Source of the DNA: Aldehydirespirator sp965221185
GTDB taxonomy: Bacteria > Actinomycetota > Acidimicrobiia > Acidimicrobiales > Aldehydirespiratoraceae
Direction of reading: 5' to 3'
Length of the DNA stretch: 64,000 nt
Assembly: GCA_965221185.1 (NCBI GenBank)
Contig: OZ244866.1
Location: 1,550,001 to 1,614,000, forward strand
Part shown: piece by piece, positions 33,562-42,719 of the stretch
Layout of the letters: each line of letters opens with the position of its first letter
Position numbering within the stretch: the stretch's first letter is position 1
The notes under the pieces: model-generated
Seen by the model: only the letters and a program-made list of their open reading frames with translations
The model's database searches: none
What the model was told of the DNA's origin: nothing
Made by a program: the position numbers and the translations under genes

Positions 33562-33601
33562 CCGCCCCGCCCCGGGCTCGCCGCGATGGGCGGGGAGCGG
33601 T
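33561..33601. terminator. GC-rich hairpin between convergent znuB and UbiD genes
   Basis: ACCGCCCCGCCC (from 33561) pairs with GGGCGGGGAGCGGT (to 33601) with one bulge, around a loop of about 15 nt. A strong stem without a T-run, placed exactly between two convergent stop codons, so it could act in both directions. Confidence 0.5.
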
Positions 33602-33614
33602 CCGTATCCGTGTG

Positions 33615-34994
33615 CTAGTCGCTGGGTTCGCCGCCGCGATCTAGGGCGATCCCGCGGCCGATCGTGCGTGCAGAATCTGATATCTCGATGCGCTGGGCGT
33701 CGAAGTTCTCCCCCCGCGTCGCGTCGAGCGCCAGCCGCGATGTCGTTCCCCGCTTGTCGGCGGATGGGTCGAGGGCGCTGCCGGGCAGCCCCGCGATCAC
33801 GATCATGTCTTGGTCGGGCTGAAAGTGCGTGGCCAGCGCCCACAGCACGTCCTCGTCCCTAGTGACGTCGACATCCGCGTCGACGGCAACCGCGGTCTTG
33901 AGATACGGGTCCCAGCCGAGAAGGCCCAGCAGCGCCTGGCGGGCCTCCCCTGGCCGGCGCTGGTCGACCGCCACGTAGCAGTGGAAGTGGGTTCCCGAGC
34001 GGGGATAGTGAACCGCCACCACTGAGGGGAAGCGATCCTTGAGCTTCGCGATCATCTCTGCCTCGCGGGGCACACGCCCGAGGTTGAGGTGCTCGTGGGA
34101 GTTCCCGCCGACCACATCGACCCAGACCGCGCCGTTGCGCTGCATCACCGTGCATACGTCGATGCGGTTGCGGGTCGAGCGATCCGACGAATACCCGGAG
34201 AACTCTCCGAATGGACCTTCGTCCTCGTCGGCGGCGGGATCGATCTCACCCTCGAGAACGACCTCGGCCGACGCGGGGACGCGGAGGCCGTGCTTCGGTG
34301 TGCGCACGACCTCGAGGGGCGCGCCGAAGAGCCCTCCCGCAATCGCGCGCTCGTCAACGTCGAAGGGAGCCCGTGCCGACGCGGCCAGCATGAACAGTGG
34401 ATGCGCTCCGATGACCATCGCCACCGGAAGCCGCCTGCCGGACGCAGCAGCATCCTGCAGGAGGCGCCAGAGATCGCCCCGGGAGTGCAGGCTGGTGCCG
34501 AGCGAGGTCGGCGAGGCCACGATCGAACGATGGTAGCTGAGGTTGCCGCAGCCACCTTCGGCATCCTCGGCCACCACGATGCCGCTGGTTATGTAGGGGC
34601 CGCGGTCGGTCGCGAAATGGGTCAGCAGCGGCAGCTCATACAGGTCGATGCTGTCGCCCACGTCGACTCGATCGGTGATCGGTCCGTCGTCGAGCTCGGC
34701 CATCTCCACCGCGCCCGCGGCCAGATGCTGGTAGCGGTCATGGAGCTCTCCCGGGCGGGCGCCCAGCATCCGCTCGATGCGCACGCGAGACGCAAAGAGG
34801 TTGGTGACGACTTCCCGGTCGGCGCCCTCCACGCACGGGAAGCGCAGCAGCGGATGTTGACCTCGCTCGGCCAGCTCCCACACGACCGCGGTGATGTCCT
34901 GGTCCAGCGACACTCTGCGATCGACGGTGTGGACATCGGCCGGATGCGCGACCTCGTAGTCGCGGAGAAAGTCTTGCAGGCCCTGGCCGGTCAC
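33615..34994 (-). CDS. UbiD-family prenylated-FMN decarboxylase
   Basis: 459 aa. Reversible decarboxylase of aromatic or unsaturated acids needing prenylated FMN. Family features: HPLLRFPCVEG near residue 48, YITSGIVVAEDAEGG near 130, AMVIGAHPLFMLAAS near 190, EDEGPFGEFSGYSSD near 270 with the catalytic Glu region, and VDVVGGNSHEHLNLGRVPRE near 305. GTG at 34994 was chosen because family similarity begins there. It is 17 bp downstream of an amidohydrolase-2 gene on the same strand. No UbiX prenyltransferase is in the window, so the cofactor must be made elsewhere. Confidence 0.87.
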   Translation of the reverse strand: MTGQGLQDFLRDYEVAHPADVHTVDRRVSLDQDITAVVWELAERGQHPLLRFPCVEGADREVVTNLFASRVRIERMLGARPGELHDRYQHLAAGAVEMAELDDGPITDRVDVGDSIDLYELPLLTHFATDRGPYITSGIVVAEDAEGGCGNLSYHRSIVASPTSLGTSLHSRGDLWRLLQDAAASGRRLPVAMVIGAHPLFMLAASARAPFDVDERAIAGGLFGAPLEVVRTPKHGLRVPASAEVVLEGEIDPAADEDEGPFGEFSGYSSDRSTRNRIDVCTVMQRNGAVWVDVVGGNSHEHLNLGRVPREAEMIAKLKDRFPSVVAVHYPRSGTHFHCYVAVDQRRPGEARQALLGLLGWDPYLKTAVAVDADVDVTRDEDVLWALATHFQPDQDMIVIAGLPGSALDPSADKRGTTSRLALDATRGENFDAQRIEISDSARTIGRGIALDRGGEPSD

Positions 34995-35011
34995 AACTAC
35001 AAGAGCGAGGC

Positions 35012-35932
35012 CTAGACGGTCGGTGCGCCGTAGCTGCCGTCGGCGAGCTGCTTCCTGGCGTCTTCGACCGAGGAGGGAGGCGCAGTCGGAGTGACGCCGA
35101 CCAGTCGGGCGATGTTGTTGCCCATGTAGTCCTCCAGCTGATCCTCGCTGGCGTTGATGCCCTGAGGGGCGTCGTGGCACAGCACCTCGAGATGGGTCAG
35201 CCACATGCCCGGGTCGTTGGGCGGCGAGTCGGTGCCGAAGACGAGGCGGTCCCGTGGCATCTCCTTGGCGAACTCGACGATGCGGGACTGCAGCAGCCAG
35301 CCCGACTCGCCGTACACGTTGGGGGAGTCCATGATCATCCAGAAGGCCTCGAAGCAGTAGACACCCCCGGTCTGAACCCCGAAGTGCCCGATGATGAACT
35401 TCACGTTCGGGAACTCGCGGATGATGGGGTAGAACTGCGTCGGGATCGAGTACGGGCCGTCACCGGTGTGAATCAGGACGATGACACCCAGCTCGTCGCA
35501 CTTGCGCATGACCGGGCGCAGCCAGTCCAGCGCCCGGTCGGGGCGGTAGGCGTGCATGTTGGCGTGAAGCTTGAGCATCTTGAAGCCGAACTCCTTCACG
35601 TGGAACTCCAGCTCGGCTGCTCCGTTCTCAGGACCGAAACGCGGGTTGTAGTTGAAGTTGCCGATGAAGCGGTCGGGGTAGCGCTGGGTCAACTCGGCCA
35701 CATAGGCCATGTAATCGCGTATGCCCTCGCGGCCCGAGCGCCCGCCGTCTCGCCACGCCGTGTTGCCTGGAGGGGGCTGGATGAAGCCCATGTCGATGCG
35801 ACGCGGCTTGCCGTTGATCCAGTAGGGCCCATCCATCATCTTGAGCATGCGTTCGCCCGTGAACGGCTCTCCGGTGTGGCGCCAAGCCTCGTCGACGATG
35901 TTGGTGGGGTGCAAGTGCGTGTCGATGATCAT
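35012..35932 (-). CDS. Amidohydrolase-2 family protein (ACMSD-like)
   Basis: 306 aa. TIM barrel with the metal motif IDTHLHP (residues 3-9; D-x-H-x-H), KLHANMHAYRPD near 123, LGVIVLIHTGDGPYS near 150, FIIGHFGV near 180 and LVFGTDSPPNDPG near 232 (catalytic Asp). This family includes decarboxylases for resorcylate, aminocarboxymuconate and related acids. Its position directly before the UbiD gene suggests the two act on one aromatic-acid route (inference). Confidence 0.88.
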   Translation of the reverse strand: MIIDTHLHPTNIVDEAWRHTGEPFTGERMLKMMDGPYWINGKPRRIDMGFIQPPPGNTAWRDGGRSGREGIRDYMAYVAELTQRYPDRFIGNFNYNPRFGPENGAAELEFHVKEFGFKMLKLHANMHAYRPDRALDWLRPVMRKCDELGVIVLIHTGDGPYSIPTQFYPIIREFPNVKFIIGHFGVQTGGVYCFEAFWMIMDSPNVYGESGWLLQSRIVEFAKEMPRDRLVFGTDSPPNDPGMWLTHLEVLCHDAPQGINASEDQLEDYMGNNIARLVGVTPTAPPSSVEDARKQLADGSYGAPTV

Positions 35933-36002
35933 GCGGATGGCTCCTTGGTGATGAGATCTGATGATCCAACGGGTGCTCGGCGCCTGGGCCAGTCGGTCAT
36001 CG

Positions 36003-37031
36003 TCATGACACGTGGACCTCGTGCCGAGAATCTACGACACAGCGCTGGAGGCGTCGAGCCAGCTGATCGCGATTCAAGTTCGTGCCGATGAAGACCGCCC
36101 TGCTGTCGCGGTGCGGACTCTCCCAGCGGTCGAGATCGTGGATCTCGAAGATCCGATGCACGCCCTGCAACGCGACCCGCCGATCGTTCCCCGCGATGGC
36201 GAGCACTCCCTTCCAGCGCAGCAGGTCGGCACCGTAGTCAGCCGCGATCTCCCGGGCGGCCGCCTCCACCATGAGCTGGTCGAGTTCCCCGCCGATCCTG
36301 ACGGAGCAGGTCTCCACGTCGGAGTGATGGCTGTGAACGTAGTGGTTCTCCAGGAACGAGGGCTCCGAAGCGGCACGCTGTGAGAGTTCGAACGCCTGGA
36401 TGCCCAAGATGGCGTCCAGGTTCACTTCCGCATAGCTCGATCGCTCGATCTCCGACCGCTGGTTCAGCTTCCTGATACGACGTTCGATCCGCTCGACCGT
36501 GTCTTCATCGACCAGGTCGACCTTGTTCACGATGATGCGGTCCGCGCTGACGATCTGGTCGACCGCTTGGCTATTGATGCCGTCGTAGCGGACGTCGTCC
36601 AGGTGCTGCTCGATGTGCTTCGAGTCGATCAGCGTGACGACGGCGTCCAGGGCAACATCCTCGAGCACCGCGTCATCCACGAAGAAGGCTTGGGCGACGG
36701 GCATCGGATCGGCGAGGCCGCTGGTCTCGATGAGGATGTAGTCGATGCGGTCACTGCGGCTGATCAGCTTGCGAATGACCTCCAGCAGGTCGCCCCGGAC
36801 CGACGCGACGCAGCAGATGCACCCGTTGCTCATCTCGTAGATCTCCTCCTCGGAGGAGACCACCAGGTCGGAGTCGATGCTGATCTCGCCGAACTCGTTC
36901 TCGATGATGGCGATCCGCTTGCCGTGGTTCTCGCGCAGGATGTAGTTGAGCAACGTCGTCTTGCCCGACCCGAGAAAGCCGGTCAGGATCGTGACCGGCA
37001 GCTTCGCCGGTTGACGGGCGGCAACCGTCAC
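36003..37031 (-). CDS. CobW/COG0523-family GTPase (metallochaperone type)
   Basis: 342 aa. G3E GTPase: Walker A TGFLGSGKTTLLN (about residues 17-29), the family metal motif GCICC near 70, ETSGLADP near 105 (Walker B region) and the base-specifying NKVD near 170. A HSHHSD stretch near 236 and the CobW C-terminal domain follow. COG0523 proteins load zinc, cobalt or iron into target enzymes; delivery to the adjacent amidohydrolase is a plausible but unproven role. GTG overlaps the NYN gene's stop in GTGA. Confidence 0.9.
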   Translation of the reverse strand: MTVAARQPAKLPVTILTGFLGSGKTTLLNYILRENHGKRIAIIENEFGEISIDSDLVVSSEEEIYEMSNGCICCVASVRGDLLEVIRKLISRSDRIDYILIETSGLADPMPVAQAFFVDDAVLEDVALDAVVTLIDSKHIEQHLDDVRYDGINSQAVDQIVSADRIIVNKVDLVDEDTVERIERRIRKLNQRSEIERSSYAEVNLDAILGIQAFELSQRAASEPSFLENHYVHSHHSDVETCSVRIGGELDQLMVEAAAREIAADYGADLLRWKGVLAIAGNDRRVALQGVHRIFEIHDLDRWESPHRDSRAVFIGTNLNRDQLARRLQRCVVDSRHEVHVS

Positions 37032-37864
37032 CGACCCTCCGAGTCCGCCGGCCAGTCCTGGACCTCCTGGTCGATGCGGTTCCAGAACGCCTGGCGGACG
37101 GCCCTCCTGAGCCGGTCCTGGCCGCGCAGGCTCCCCCCGATCACGTTCTCGACCGCGTAGAGCAGATCCCCGTCCAACGACTCCGGTATGCGGGGCCGCT
37201 GGTCGAGCAGGGCGTCGAACTCGTCGTCGCTGGCCCGGTAGAGCCAGCTCTCGGCGAACTCCGTCGCGGCCGCGGCCACCGAGTCGACCGGGTCGTAGGC
37301 GTCGGAGGCGGCATCGTCGGGAGCCCGACGGCGCCGAATGAACCTGGACAGGTCGTCCTTGGTCAGCCTGATCACCTCGTCAGCCTCGATTGCCAGGCTG
37401 GCCGTCGGTTCCTTGCGCTCGTCGCGGGATGCGACATTGATAAGGGTCACTCGCAGTCCCAGGTCTTGGACGTCCCTCACGCTGGCGATGAGATCCTCGT
37501 CCGCGGACAGAAGGAAAGCGTCACAGATGGCCCGCTGGCTGGCCAGCGTTGTGAGGTCGTGCCCGATCGCCGCGCTCAGGGGCGTCTGAGTCTCCCGGGG
37601 GCCGCTGCGCTCGAGCCGAAGCTTCATGTTCGGCAGGGTCGCCACGAGCTGCTGGGCCGAGGTCGGCACGCCGTCCGTGGATGTGTCGTACCAGTAGGTG
37701 CGCAGGGGCTGGATATCGCAGACATCGGTGGCGAGGCCGACCAGAAAGTCGTTGGCGCCCAGCCCGTAGAGCAGTATCTCCTGGCGCTCGGGGCTGTTGC
37801 AGCAAAGCATGCCGCCCTCTGCGTAGAGGTACTCGGCGTCGACAAAAATTGCGTAGCGGTCCAT
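37028..37864 (-). CDS. NYN-domain (LabA/DUF88-type) putative ribonuclease
   Basis: 278 aa. PIN-like NYN domain: YAIFVDAEYLYAEGG at residues 4-18 (first catalytic Asp), a middle Asp at AIGHDLTTL near 100 and DAFLLSADEDLIASV near 115 (Asp pair), then VTLINVAS. These acidic residues form the metal-dependent RNase site of the family. The remaining 120 residues are charged and helical with no known domain. ATG at 37864; a GTG at 37876 is an alternative. Overlap with the CobW gene links two otherwise unrelated functions. Confidence 0.82.
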   Translation of the reverse strand: MDRYAIFVDAEYLYAEGGMLCCNSPERQEILLYGLGANDFLVGLATDVCDIQPLRTYWYDTSTDGVPTSAQQLVATLPNMKLRLERSGPRETQTPLSAAIGHDLTTLASQRAICDAFLLSADEDLIASVRDVQDLGLRVTLINVASRDERKEPTASLAIEADEVIRLTKDDLSRFIRRRRAPDDAASDAYDPVDSVAAAATEFAESWLYRASDDEFDALLDQRPRIPESLDGDLLYAVENVIGGSLRGQDRLRRAVRQAFWNRIDQEVQDWPADSEGR

Positions 37865-37979
37865 TAGCGGCGTCACCCCCCATGCGGGGCGGAAGTCCGG
37901 CTGACCCCGCGCGCCGCGACGGAGTGCGGCTTGGGTCTCCCCAGCCTAGCTGCGCGCGGCTCTCCTCATGTACTCAGCG

Positions 37980-38056
37980 TGGTACGCCCCCTGGGACTCG
38001 AACCCAGAACCTGCGGATTAAGAGTCCGTTGCTCTGCCAAATTGAGCTAGAGGCGC
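37980..38056 (-). tRNA. tRNA-Lys(CTT)
   Basis: Full cloverleaf on the minus strand: acceptor GCGCCTC/GGGGCGT, anticodon loop CTCTTAA, T-arm CTGGGTTCGAGTCCCAG. 3' CCA is encoded (37980-37982). Confidence 0.95.
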
Positions 38057-38130
38057 TCGCGCGACCGGCAAGGATAGCGCACCCCCGACGATCCCACCCC
38101 GCCTACGGAAGGCAGGACAGGACGGGAGCG

Positions 38131-38205
38131 GGTGACCGAGGGGACTCGAACCCCCGACCTCCGGGACCACAACCCGGCGCTCTAACCGACTGAGCTACGG
38201 CCACC
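38131..38205 (-). tRNA. tRNA-His(GTG)
   Basis: Minus-strand cloverleaf: acceptor GTGGCCG/CGGTCAC with an encoded extra G at -1 and C73, both His identity elements; anticodon loop TTGTGGT. CCA is not encoded. Confidence 0.95.
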
Positions 38206-38278
38206 ACGACCGCCGAAGCGGGCGCTCCACAGCCTACCGACCGCGGGCCGCGGCTGAACGCGGGGGTAGTCTTGACAC

Positions 38279-38352
38279 GCCCCCGTAGCTCAACTGGATA
38301 GAGCGGAGGGTTTCTACCCCTCAGGTTGCGGGTTCGAGTCCTGTCGGGGGTG
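38279..38352 (+). tRNA. tRNA-Arg(TCT)
   Basis: Acceptor GCCCCCG/CGGGGGT, anticodon stem GAGGG/CCCTC with loop TTTCTAC, T-arm GCGGGTTCGAGTCCTGT (one wobble). CCA is not encoded. Confidence 0.93.
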
Positions 38353-38399
38353 CGGGCGCTGGTGACAACAGCAAGCGGACATCGGAGGCGAGACGCGCC

Positions 38400-39524
38400 G
38401 TGGCCGACCTCGACAAAGCCAGGAGCCTGGGTCTCGAGATCCTGCACAATGCCGGTATCGAGGTCGACGGCGATCAGCCCCGCGACATAGCCGTGCACGA
38501 CGACCGCTTCTGGGCGCGGGTGCTCGCCGATCGCGAGCTCGGGCTCGGTGAGTCGTACCAGGACGGCTGGTGGGACGCCAACCAGCTCGACGAGTTCATC
38601 GCCGAGGTGCAGGCTCTCGACGTGCGCTCGCTGGTTCGGCCCCGGCCCGGGTTGGCGCTGCACATCGCCAAGACACACGCAATGAACCACCAGACCGTCC
38701 GGCGGGCTCGCAGGAACGCGGGCGCCCACTACAACATCGGAAACGACCTCTACGAGCGGATGCTCGACAAGCGCATGATCTACTCATGCGGCTACTGGCG
38801 ACGCGCCGATGACCTGGACCAGGCCCAGGAGGACAAGCTCGACCTGATCTGCCGCAAGCTGCGCCTAGAGCCGGGCATGACGCTGCTCGACATCGGCTGC
38901 GGCTGGGGAGGCTTCGCCCGGTTCGCGGCCTCCGAGCACGGTGTGACGGTCACAGGTGTCACGCCGGCCCGCGAGCAGGCCCGTTTGGCCCGGGACGTCT
39001 GCGCGGGCCTGCCCGTCGAGATCCAAGAGTGCGACTACCGCGACGTGCAGGGCCGCTTCGACCGGATTGTGTCGATCGGGATGATGGAGCACGTCGGTCC
39101 GCGCAACCTCAAGACCTTTTTTGAGCGCTGCAACGACCTGCTGTCCGGCGACGGCGTGATGCTGCACCACACCATCGGGTCGCTGGAGTCGAAGAACCAC
39201 ACCGACCCGTGGTTCGACAAGCACATCTTCCCCGGAGGGGTGGTTCCGTCGCTGGGCCAGATCTCGTCGGCCTCAGAGCGGGACTGGATCATCGAGGACG
39301 TGCAGAACTTCGGCCCGTACTACGACCGCACGCTCATGGCGTGGCACCGCAACGTGACCGAGGCCTGGAAGGACCTGCCCGCCTACGACGAGCGCTTCCG
39401 CCGCACCTGGGACTACTACCTGCTCAGCTCGGCCGGATCGTTCCGTGCCCGGGCCCTGCAGCTCTGGCAGGTCGTGTTCACGCGCAGCCGTCGCCGCTCA
39501 GAGGTGTACCACCGGCCGGACTGA
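38400..39524 (+). CDS. cfa: Cyclopropane-fatty-acyl-phospholipid synthase family methyltransferase
   Basis: 374 aa, close to E. coli Cfa in length. SAM-dependent methylation of unsaturated lipid acyl chains. N-terminal lipid-binding part with GESYQDGWWDANQLDEF (about 40-56), NAGAHYNIGNDLYERMLD near 108, MIYSCGYWRRADDLDQAQ near 128 and the SAM motif LLDIGCGWGGFARFA near 163. SIGMMEHVGPRN near 225 and FDKHIFPGGVVPSLGQI near 270 match the active-site loops (Glu and His/bicarbonate ligands). GTG start. Repeat copy D begins about 20 bp after its stop. Confidence 0.93.
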   Translation: MADLDKARSLGLEILHNAGIEVDGDQPRDIAVHDDRFWARVLADRELGLGESYQDGWWDANQLDEFIAEVQALDVRSLVRPRPGLALHIAKTHAMNHQTVRRARRNAGAHYNIGNDLYERMLDKRMIYSCGYWRRADDLDQAQEDKLDLICRKLRLEPGMTLLDIGCGWGGFARFAASEHGVTVTGVTPAREQARLARDVCAGLPVEIQECDYRDVQGRFDRIVSIGMMEHVGPRNLKTFFERCNDLLSGDGVMLHHTIGSLESKNHTDPWFDKHIFPGGVVPSLGQISSASERDWIIEDVQNFGPYYDRTLMAWHRNVTEAWKDLPAYDERFRRTWDYYLLSSAGSFRARALQLWQVVFTRSRRRSEVYHRPD

Positions 39525-39546
39525 GGCACCGCACCGGCAGCCCGCC

Positions 39547-39696
39547 CTAGAGGCCGAGCGGTTAGGCCGCAGCTCACGTACCAATCAACGGAACGTCGAG
39601 CGAGGCCGTGGCCCGAGCGGCCCGTGAGCGCAGCGAACAGGAGCGGGAGACACAGCCGTTCACCGCGAGGCGCTCACCACCTATCCGCGCACGTTC
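39547..39696 (+). repeat. Dispersed repeat copy D
   Basis: CTAGAGGCCGAGCGGTTAGG at the left, core CGAGCGAGGCCGTGGCCCGA plus GCGGCCCGTGAGCGCAGCGA, and right end ACCGCGAGGCGCTCACCACC. It fills the gap between the convergent cfa and aceA genes, as copy B does between two other convergent genes. Confidence 0.87.
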
Positions 39697-39700
39697 TTGG

Positions 39701-41005
39701 CTAGAACTGGGCCTGCTCGGTGCTGCCCTCGAGTGCCAGAGTTGAGGCGGTGCCGCCGGAGATGACCGTGGCCACCTGGTCGAAGTATCCGGCCCCAACC
39801 TCGCGCTGGTGGCGAGTCGCGGTGTAGCCCAGGGCCTCCATCTCCATCTCGCGCTGCTGGAGAGCGACGTAGGCCGTCATGTCGTCGCCCTGGTAGGCGC
39901 GCGCCAGATCGAACGCCGACGCGTTGAGCGCGTGCCACCCGGCCAGCGTGATGAACTGGAACGCGTAGCCCATGGCGCCCAGTTCCTTCTGGAACACGGC
40001 GACCTCGGCGTCGTCGAGGTGTGCCCGCCAGTTGAACGAGGGCGAGCAGTTGTAGGCCAGCATCTTGTCCGGATACACATCGTGCACGGCCTCCGCGAAC
40101 GTCCTCGCCTCGTCGAGATCGGGGGTGGACGTCTCGCACCACAGCAGATCGCAGTAGGGCGCGTAGGCGAGGCTGCGCTGGATGGGCGCCTCCAGCCCCG
40201 GCGCGGTCACGAAGAATCCCTCCGCGGTTCGCTCACCGGTCAGCCTGGCACGGTCCCGCTCGTCCACATCGCTCGTGACGAGCCCGGCGCTCAAGGCGTC
40301 GGTACGGGCGATCAGTATGGTCTCGGCGCCCATGACGTCTGCGGCCAGCCTGGCCGCCCTGAGCGTTGACAGGTGCTGGGAGGTGGGCACCAGCACCTTG
40401 CCTCCCATGTGGCCACACTTCTTGGCCGAGCTGAGCTGGTCCTCGAAATGGACCCCGGCCGCGCCGGCCTCGATCATGGCCTTCATGAGCTCGAACGCGT
40501 TGAGCGGCCCGCCGAAGCCTGCCTCGGCATCGGCCACGATGGGCACCATGTAGTCGCGGCTCGGGTCCCCGGCGGTCTCGCTCCACTCGATCTGGTCGGC
40601 CCGTCGCAGCGCGTTGTTGAGGCGGGCCACCACCGACGGCACCGAGTTGACGGGATACAGCGACTGGTCCGGGTACACCTGCCCGGCCAGGTTGGCGTCG
40701 CCGGCCACCTGCCAGCCCGACAGGTACAGCGCCGGCAGCCCCGCCTTGGCGAACTGGATGGCCTGGCCGCCGGTCATGGCTCCTAGGGCGTGCACGTAGT
40801 CCATGTCGTGCAGGCACTGCCACAGCTTCGCCGCGCCGGCGCGCGCCAGCGTGCACTCCGGCGTCACCGAGCCGCGAAGGCGCACCACGTCCGTCGCGGA
40901 GTAGTCGCGCCGCACGCCCCTCCAACGCGGGCTGCTGGCCCATTCGGCCTCCAAGGCCTCAACCTGCTCCGCGAAGCTCGGACCGGCATTCGTCGTGCTC
41001 ACCAT
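39701..41005 (-). CDS. aceA: Isocitrate lyase
   Basis: 434 aa, the short bacterial form. Splits isocitrate to glyoxylate and succinate in the glyoxylate shunt. Catalytic KKCGHMGGKVLVP (Cys near residue 195), GAMTGGQAIQF near 76, SGWQVAGDAN near 94, VADAEAGFGG near 150 (metal Asp) and NCSPSFNW near 320 are intact. ATG at 41005 directly precedes the conserved N-terminus. Divergent from a RamB-type regulator, which in Mycobacterium and Corynebacterium controls this gene. Malate synthase is not in the window. Confidence 0.96.
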   Translation of the reverse strand: MVSTTNAGPSFAEQVEALEAEWASSPRWRGVRRDYSATDVVRLRGSVTPECTLARAGAAKLWQCLHDMDYVHALGAMTGGQAIQFAKAGLPALYLSGWQVAGDANLAGQVYPDQSLYPVNSVPSVVARLNNALRRADQIEWSETAGDPSRDYMVPIVADAEAGFGGPLNAFELMKAMIEAGAAGVHFEDQLSSAKKCGHMGGKVLVPTSQHLSTLRAARLAADVMGAETILIARTDALSAGLVTSDVDERDRARLTGERTAEGFFVTAPGLEAPIQRSLAYAPYCDLLWCETSTPDLDEARTFAEAVHDVYPDKMLAYNCSPSFNWRAHLDDAEVAVFQKELGAMGYAFQFITLAGWHALNASAFDLARAYQGDDMTAYVALQQREMEMEALGYTATRHQREVGAGYFDQVATVISGGTASTLALEGSTEQAQF

Positions 41006-41128
41006 CGGTCGCCCTCCTGCTCGAGCGGTGCGGCACGGACAAGTCGCCGATGCCACCTGCTGGCCAAGCATCGCCGTTCAGAAGCGACGAATGTCAGCGT
41101 TCTGCTCGGCAGACAAGGATCAAAGTTG

Positions 41129-41141
41129 TTGCTCCGAGCAA
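41129..41141. promoter_or_regulatory. Candidate RamB-type operator between aceA and its regulator
   Basis: TTGCT-CCG-AGCAA is a perfect inverted repeat preceded by CAAAGTTG and followed by TGCCAATCTTT. The whole AAAGTT/TTGC-rich stretch resembles the AAAGTTTGC-type sites bound by RamB. It lies 20 bp before the regulator's ATG. Confidence 0.4.
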
Positions 41142-41161
41142 GATCTGCCAATCTTTCGTTC

Positions 41162-42625
41162 ATGCCCGCCGAACCCGACCTTCTCGTGCTCGGTCGCCGC
41201 CTGCGCCACACCCGACGCAGCCGCGGCCTCACCCTAGCGGACCTGGCCGAAAGGACAGGCCGACCGCCAGCCTACCTGTCGCGGCTCGAGAACGGGAGGG
41301 TCGAGCCCCGCCTCGGCGTGCTGAGCGACCTCGCCGAGGCTCTTGGCACCACCACCACCGATCTGCTCACCAACTCCCCGCCCGACCGCCGCGCAGAACT
41401 CGAGCTGGAGCTGCTGCGGGCCCAGGACCATCCGGCTTACCGGGAACTCGGCCTGCCGGTCCTCAAGCCGTCGGCGCGCCTCGGCGACGAGGTTCTGGAG
41501 CACCTCGTAGGCCTGGGCCGGGCCGTCTGCGAGCGCGCCGCCGACCCGGCTGACGCCACCGAGAGCGCCCGGAGAGCCAACTCGGAGCTGCGCCACCAGA
41601 TGCGCGACCGGCACAACTACTTCGTCGACATCGAGAAGATCGCGGCCGAGGGGCTGGCCCTGGCCGGGTACCCCGGCTCGGGTCCGATCAGCGAGCGCGT
41701 CCTCACCGAGCTGGTGAGCAGCTACGGCTTCCGCATCCAGCGTGTCGCCGGCCTTCCCCGCACGGCCCGCTCGATCACCGACACCCGCGACAGGGTGATC
41801 TACATCGGCGACCAGGACGACCTGAAGGTCCGCCAGGCGAGGTCGGTGGTGCTCCAGACGCTCGGGCGCTTCGCGCTGGAGCATTCGGACACCTCGGATT
41901 TCGGCCACTACCTGCGGCAGCGGATCGAGTCGAACTACTTCTCCGCCGCGGTGCTCGCGCCCGAGGCGCCGGCAGTGGAGCTGCTGAGCGAGGCGAAGCG
42001 GCAGGACGACATCAGCGTCGAGGACCTCAAGGAGACGTTCTACATCTCCTACGAGATGGCCGCTCACCGCTTCACCAACCTGGCCACCGTCCACCTCGGC
42101 CTGCCCGTCCACTTCCTGCGCACCGACGCCGAGGGCGTGATCTCGAAGGCGTACGAGAACGACGGGCTGGCGTTCCCGGTCGCCTCCGACGGCGGGCTCG
42201 AGGGCGAGCGCGTCCCCCGCCAATGGGGAGCCCGGCAAGCCTGGGGGGCTCACGGGCACTTCCTGTTGCACGAGCAGTACACCGTGCTCGATGAGGGGGA
42301 GTACTTCTGCATCACCTACATCGAGACCGAGAACGACCGCAACCCCTATGCCATCACGCTGGGCACCACAGCCCAGCACGCCCGCCACTTCCGCGGCTCG
42401 GAGACGCTGCGGCGCGAGCACGCCCGCTCCAAGGACATAGAGCCCGACCCGCGGCTGGCGCGCGACTGGGAGGGAGTGGCCTGGCCCTCGGCTGCGGAGC
42501 GCAGCCACGTGCTGTCGGCCCTGCCGCCCTCACAGCGGTCCTTCCTGCCCTTCCCGGGAATCGACCTGCTCGACGTTTACCGCTTCCTCGACCGCCGCAA
42601 GCGACGGCAGCGGCCGGTTCCATAG
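41162..42625 (+). CDS. RamB-like short-chain fatty acyl regulator (XRE HTH plus ImmA/IrrE-like region)
   Basis: 487 aa. N-terminal XRE helix-turn-helix (LGRRLRHTRRSRGLTLADLA, AYLSRLENGRVEPRL; about residues 10-55), then an ImmA/IrrE-type region around 130-330 and the DUF2083 C-terminal domain (GARQAWGAHGHFLLHEQYTV near 360, YFCITYIETEND near 382), the layout of RamB/PrpC-type regulators of acetate and propionate use. Divergent from aceA, so control of the glyoxylate shunt is very likely. Its TAG stop is the first triplet of a left-end fragment of the dispersed repeat. Confidence 0.9.
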   Translation: MPAEPDLLVLGRRLRHTRRSRGLTLADLAERTGRPPAYLSRLENGRVEPRLGVLSDLAEALGTTTTDLLTNSPPDRRAELELELLRAQDHPAYRELGLPVLKPSARLGDEVLEHLVGLGRAVCERAADPADATESARRANSELRHQMRDRHNYFVDIEKIAAEGLALAGYPGSGPISERVLTELVSSYGFRIQRVAGLPRTARSITDTRDRVIYIGDQDDLKVRQARSVVLQTLGRFALEHSDTSDFGHYLRQRIESNYFSAAVLAPEAPAVELLSEAKRQDDISVEDLKETFYISYEMAAHRFTNLATVHLGLPVHFLRTDAEGVISKAYENDGLAFPVASDGGLEGERVPRQWGARQAWGAHGHFLLHEQYTVLDEGEYFCITYIETENDRNPYAITLGTTAQHARHFRGSETLRREHARSKDIEPDPRLARDWEGVAWPSAAERSHVLSALPPSQRSFLPFPGIDLLDVYRFLDRRKRRQRPVP

Positions 42626-42660
42626 AGGCCGAGCGGGCAGGTGGCGCCGTCTCGCGGTGG
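42623..42660 (+). repeat. Dispersed repeat left-end fragment H
   Basis: TAGAGGCCGAGCGGGCAGG, starting at the regulator's own stop codon; the core is absent. A short CTCGCGGTGGAGCGG follows. Confidence 0.6.
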
Positions 42661-42719
42661 AGCGGCGCGATTGCTGTGGGGGCAAGCCCTTCGTGTAGCC
42701 TCCCGTCGAAACACACCGC

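Noticed and set aside
38262..38280. TTGACA just upstream of tRNA-Arg as a promoter
   Set aside because: It abuts the tRNA 5' end, so it cannot serve as a -35 for that gene.
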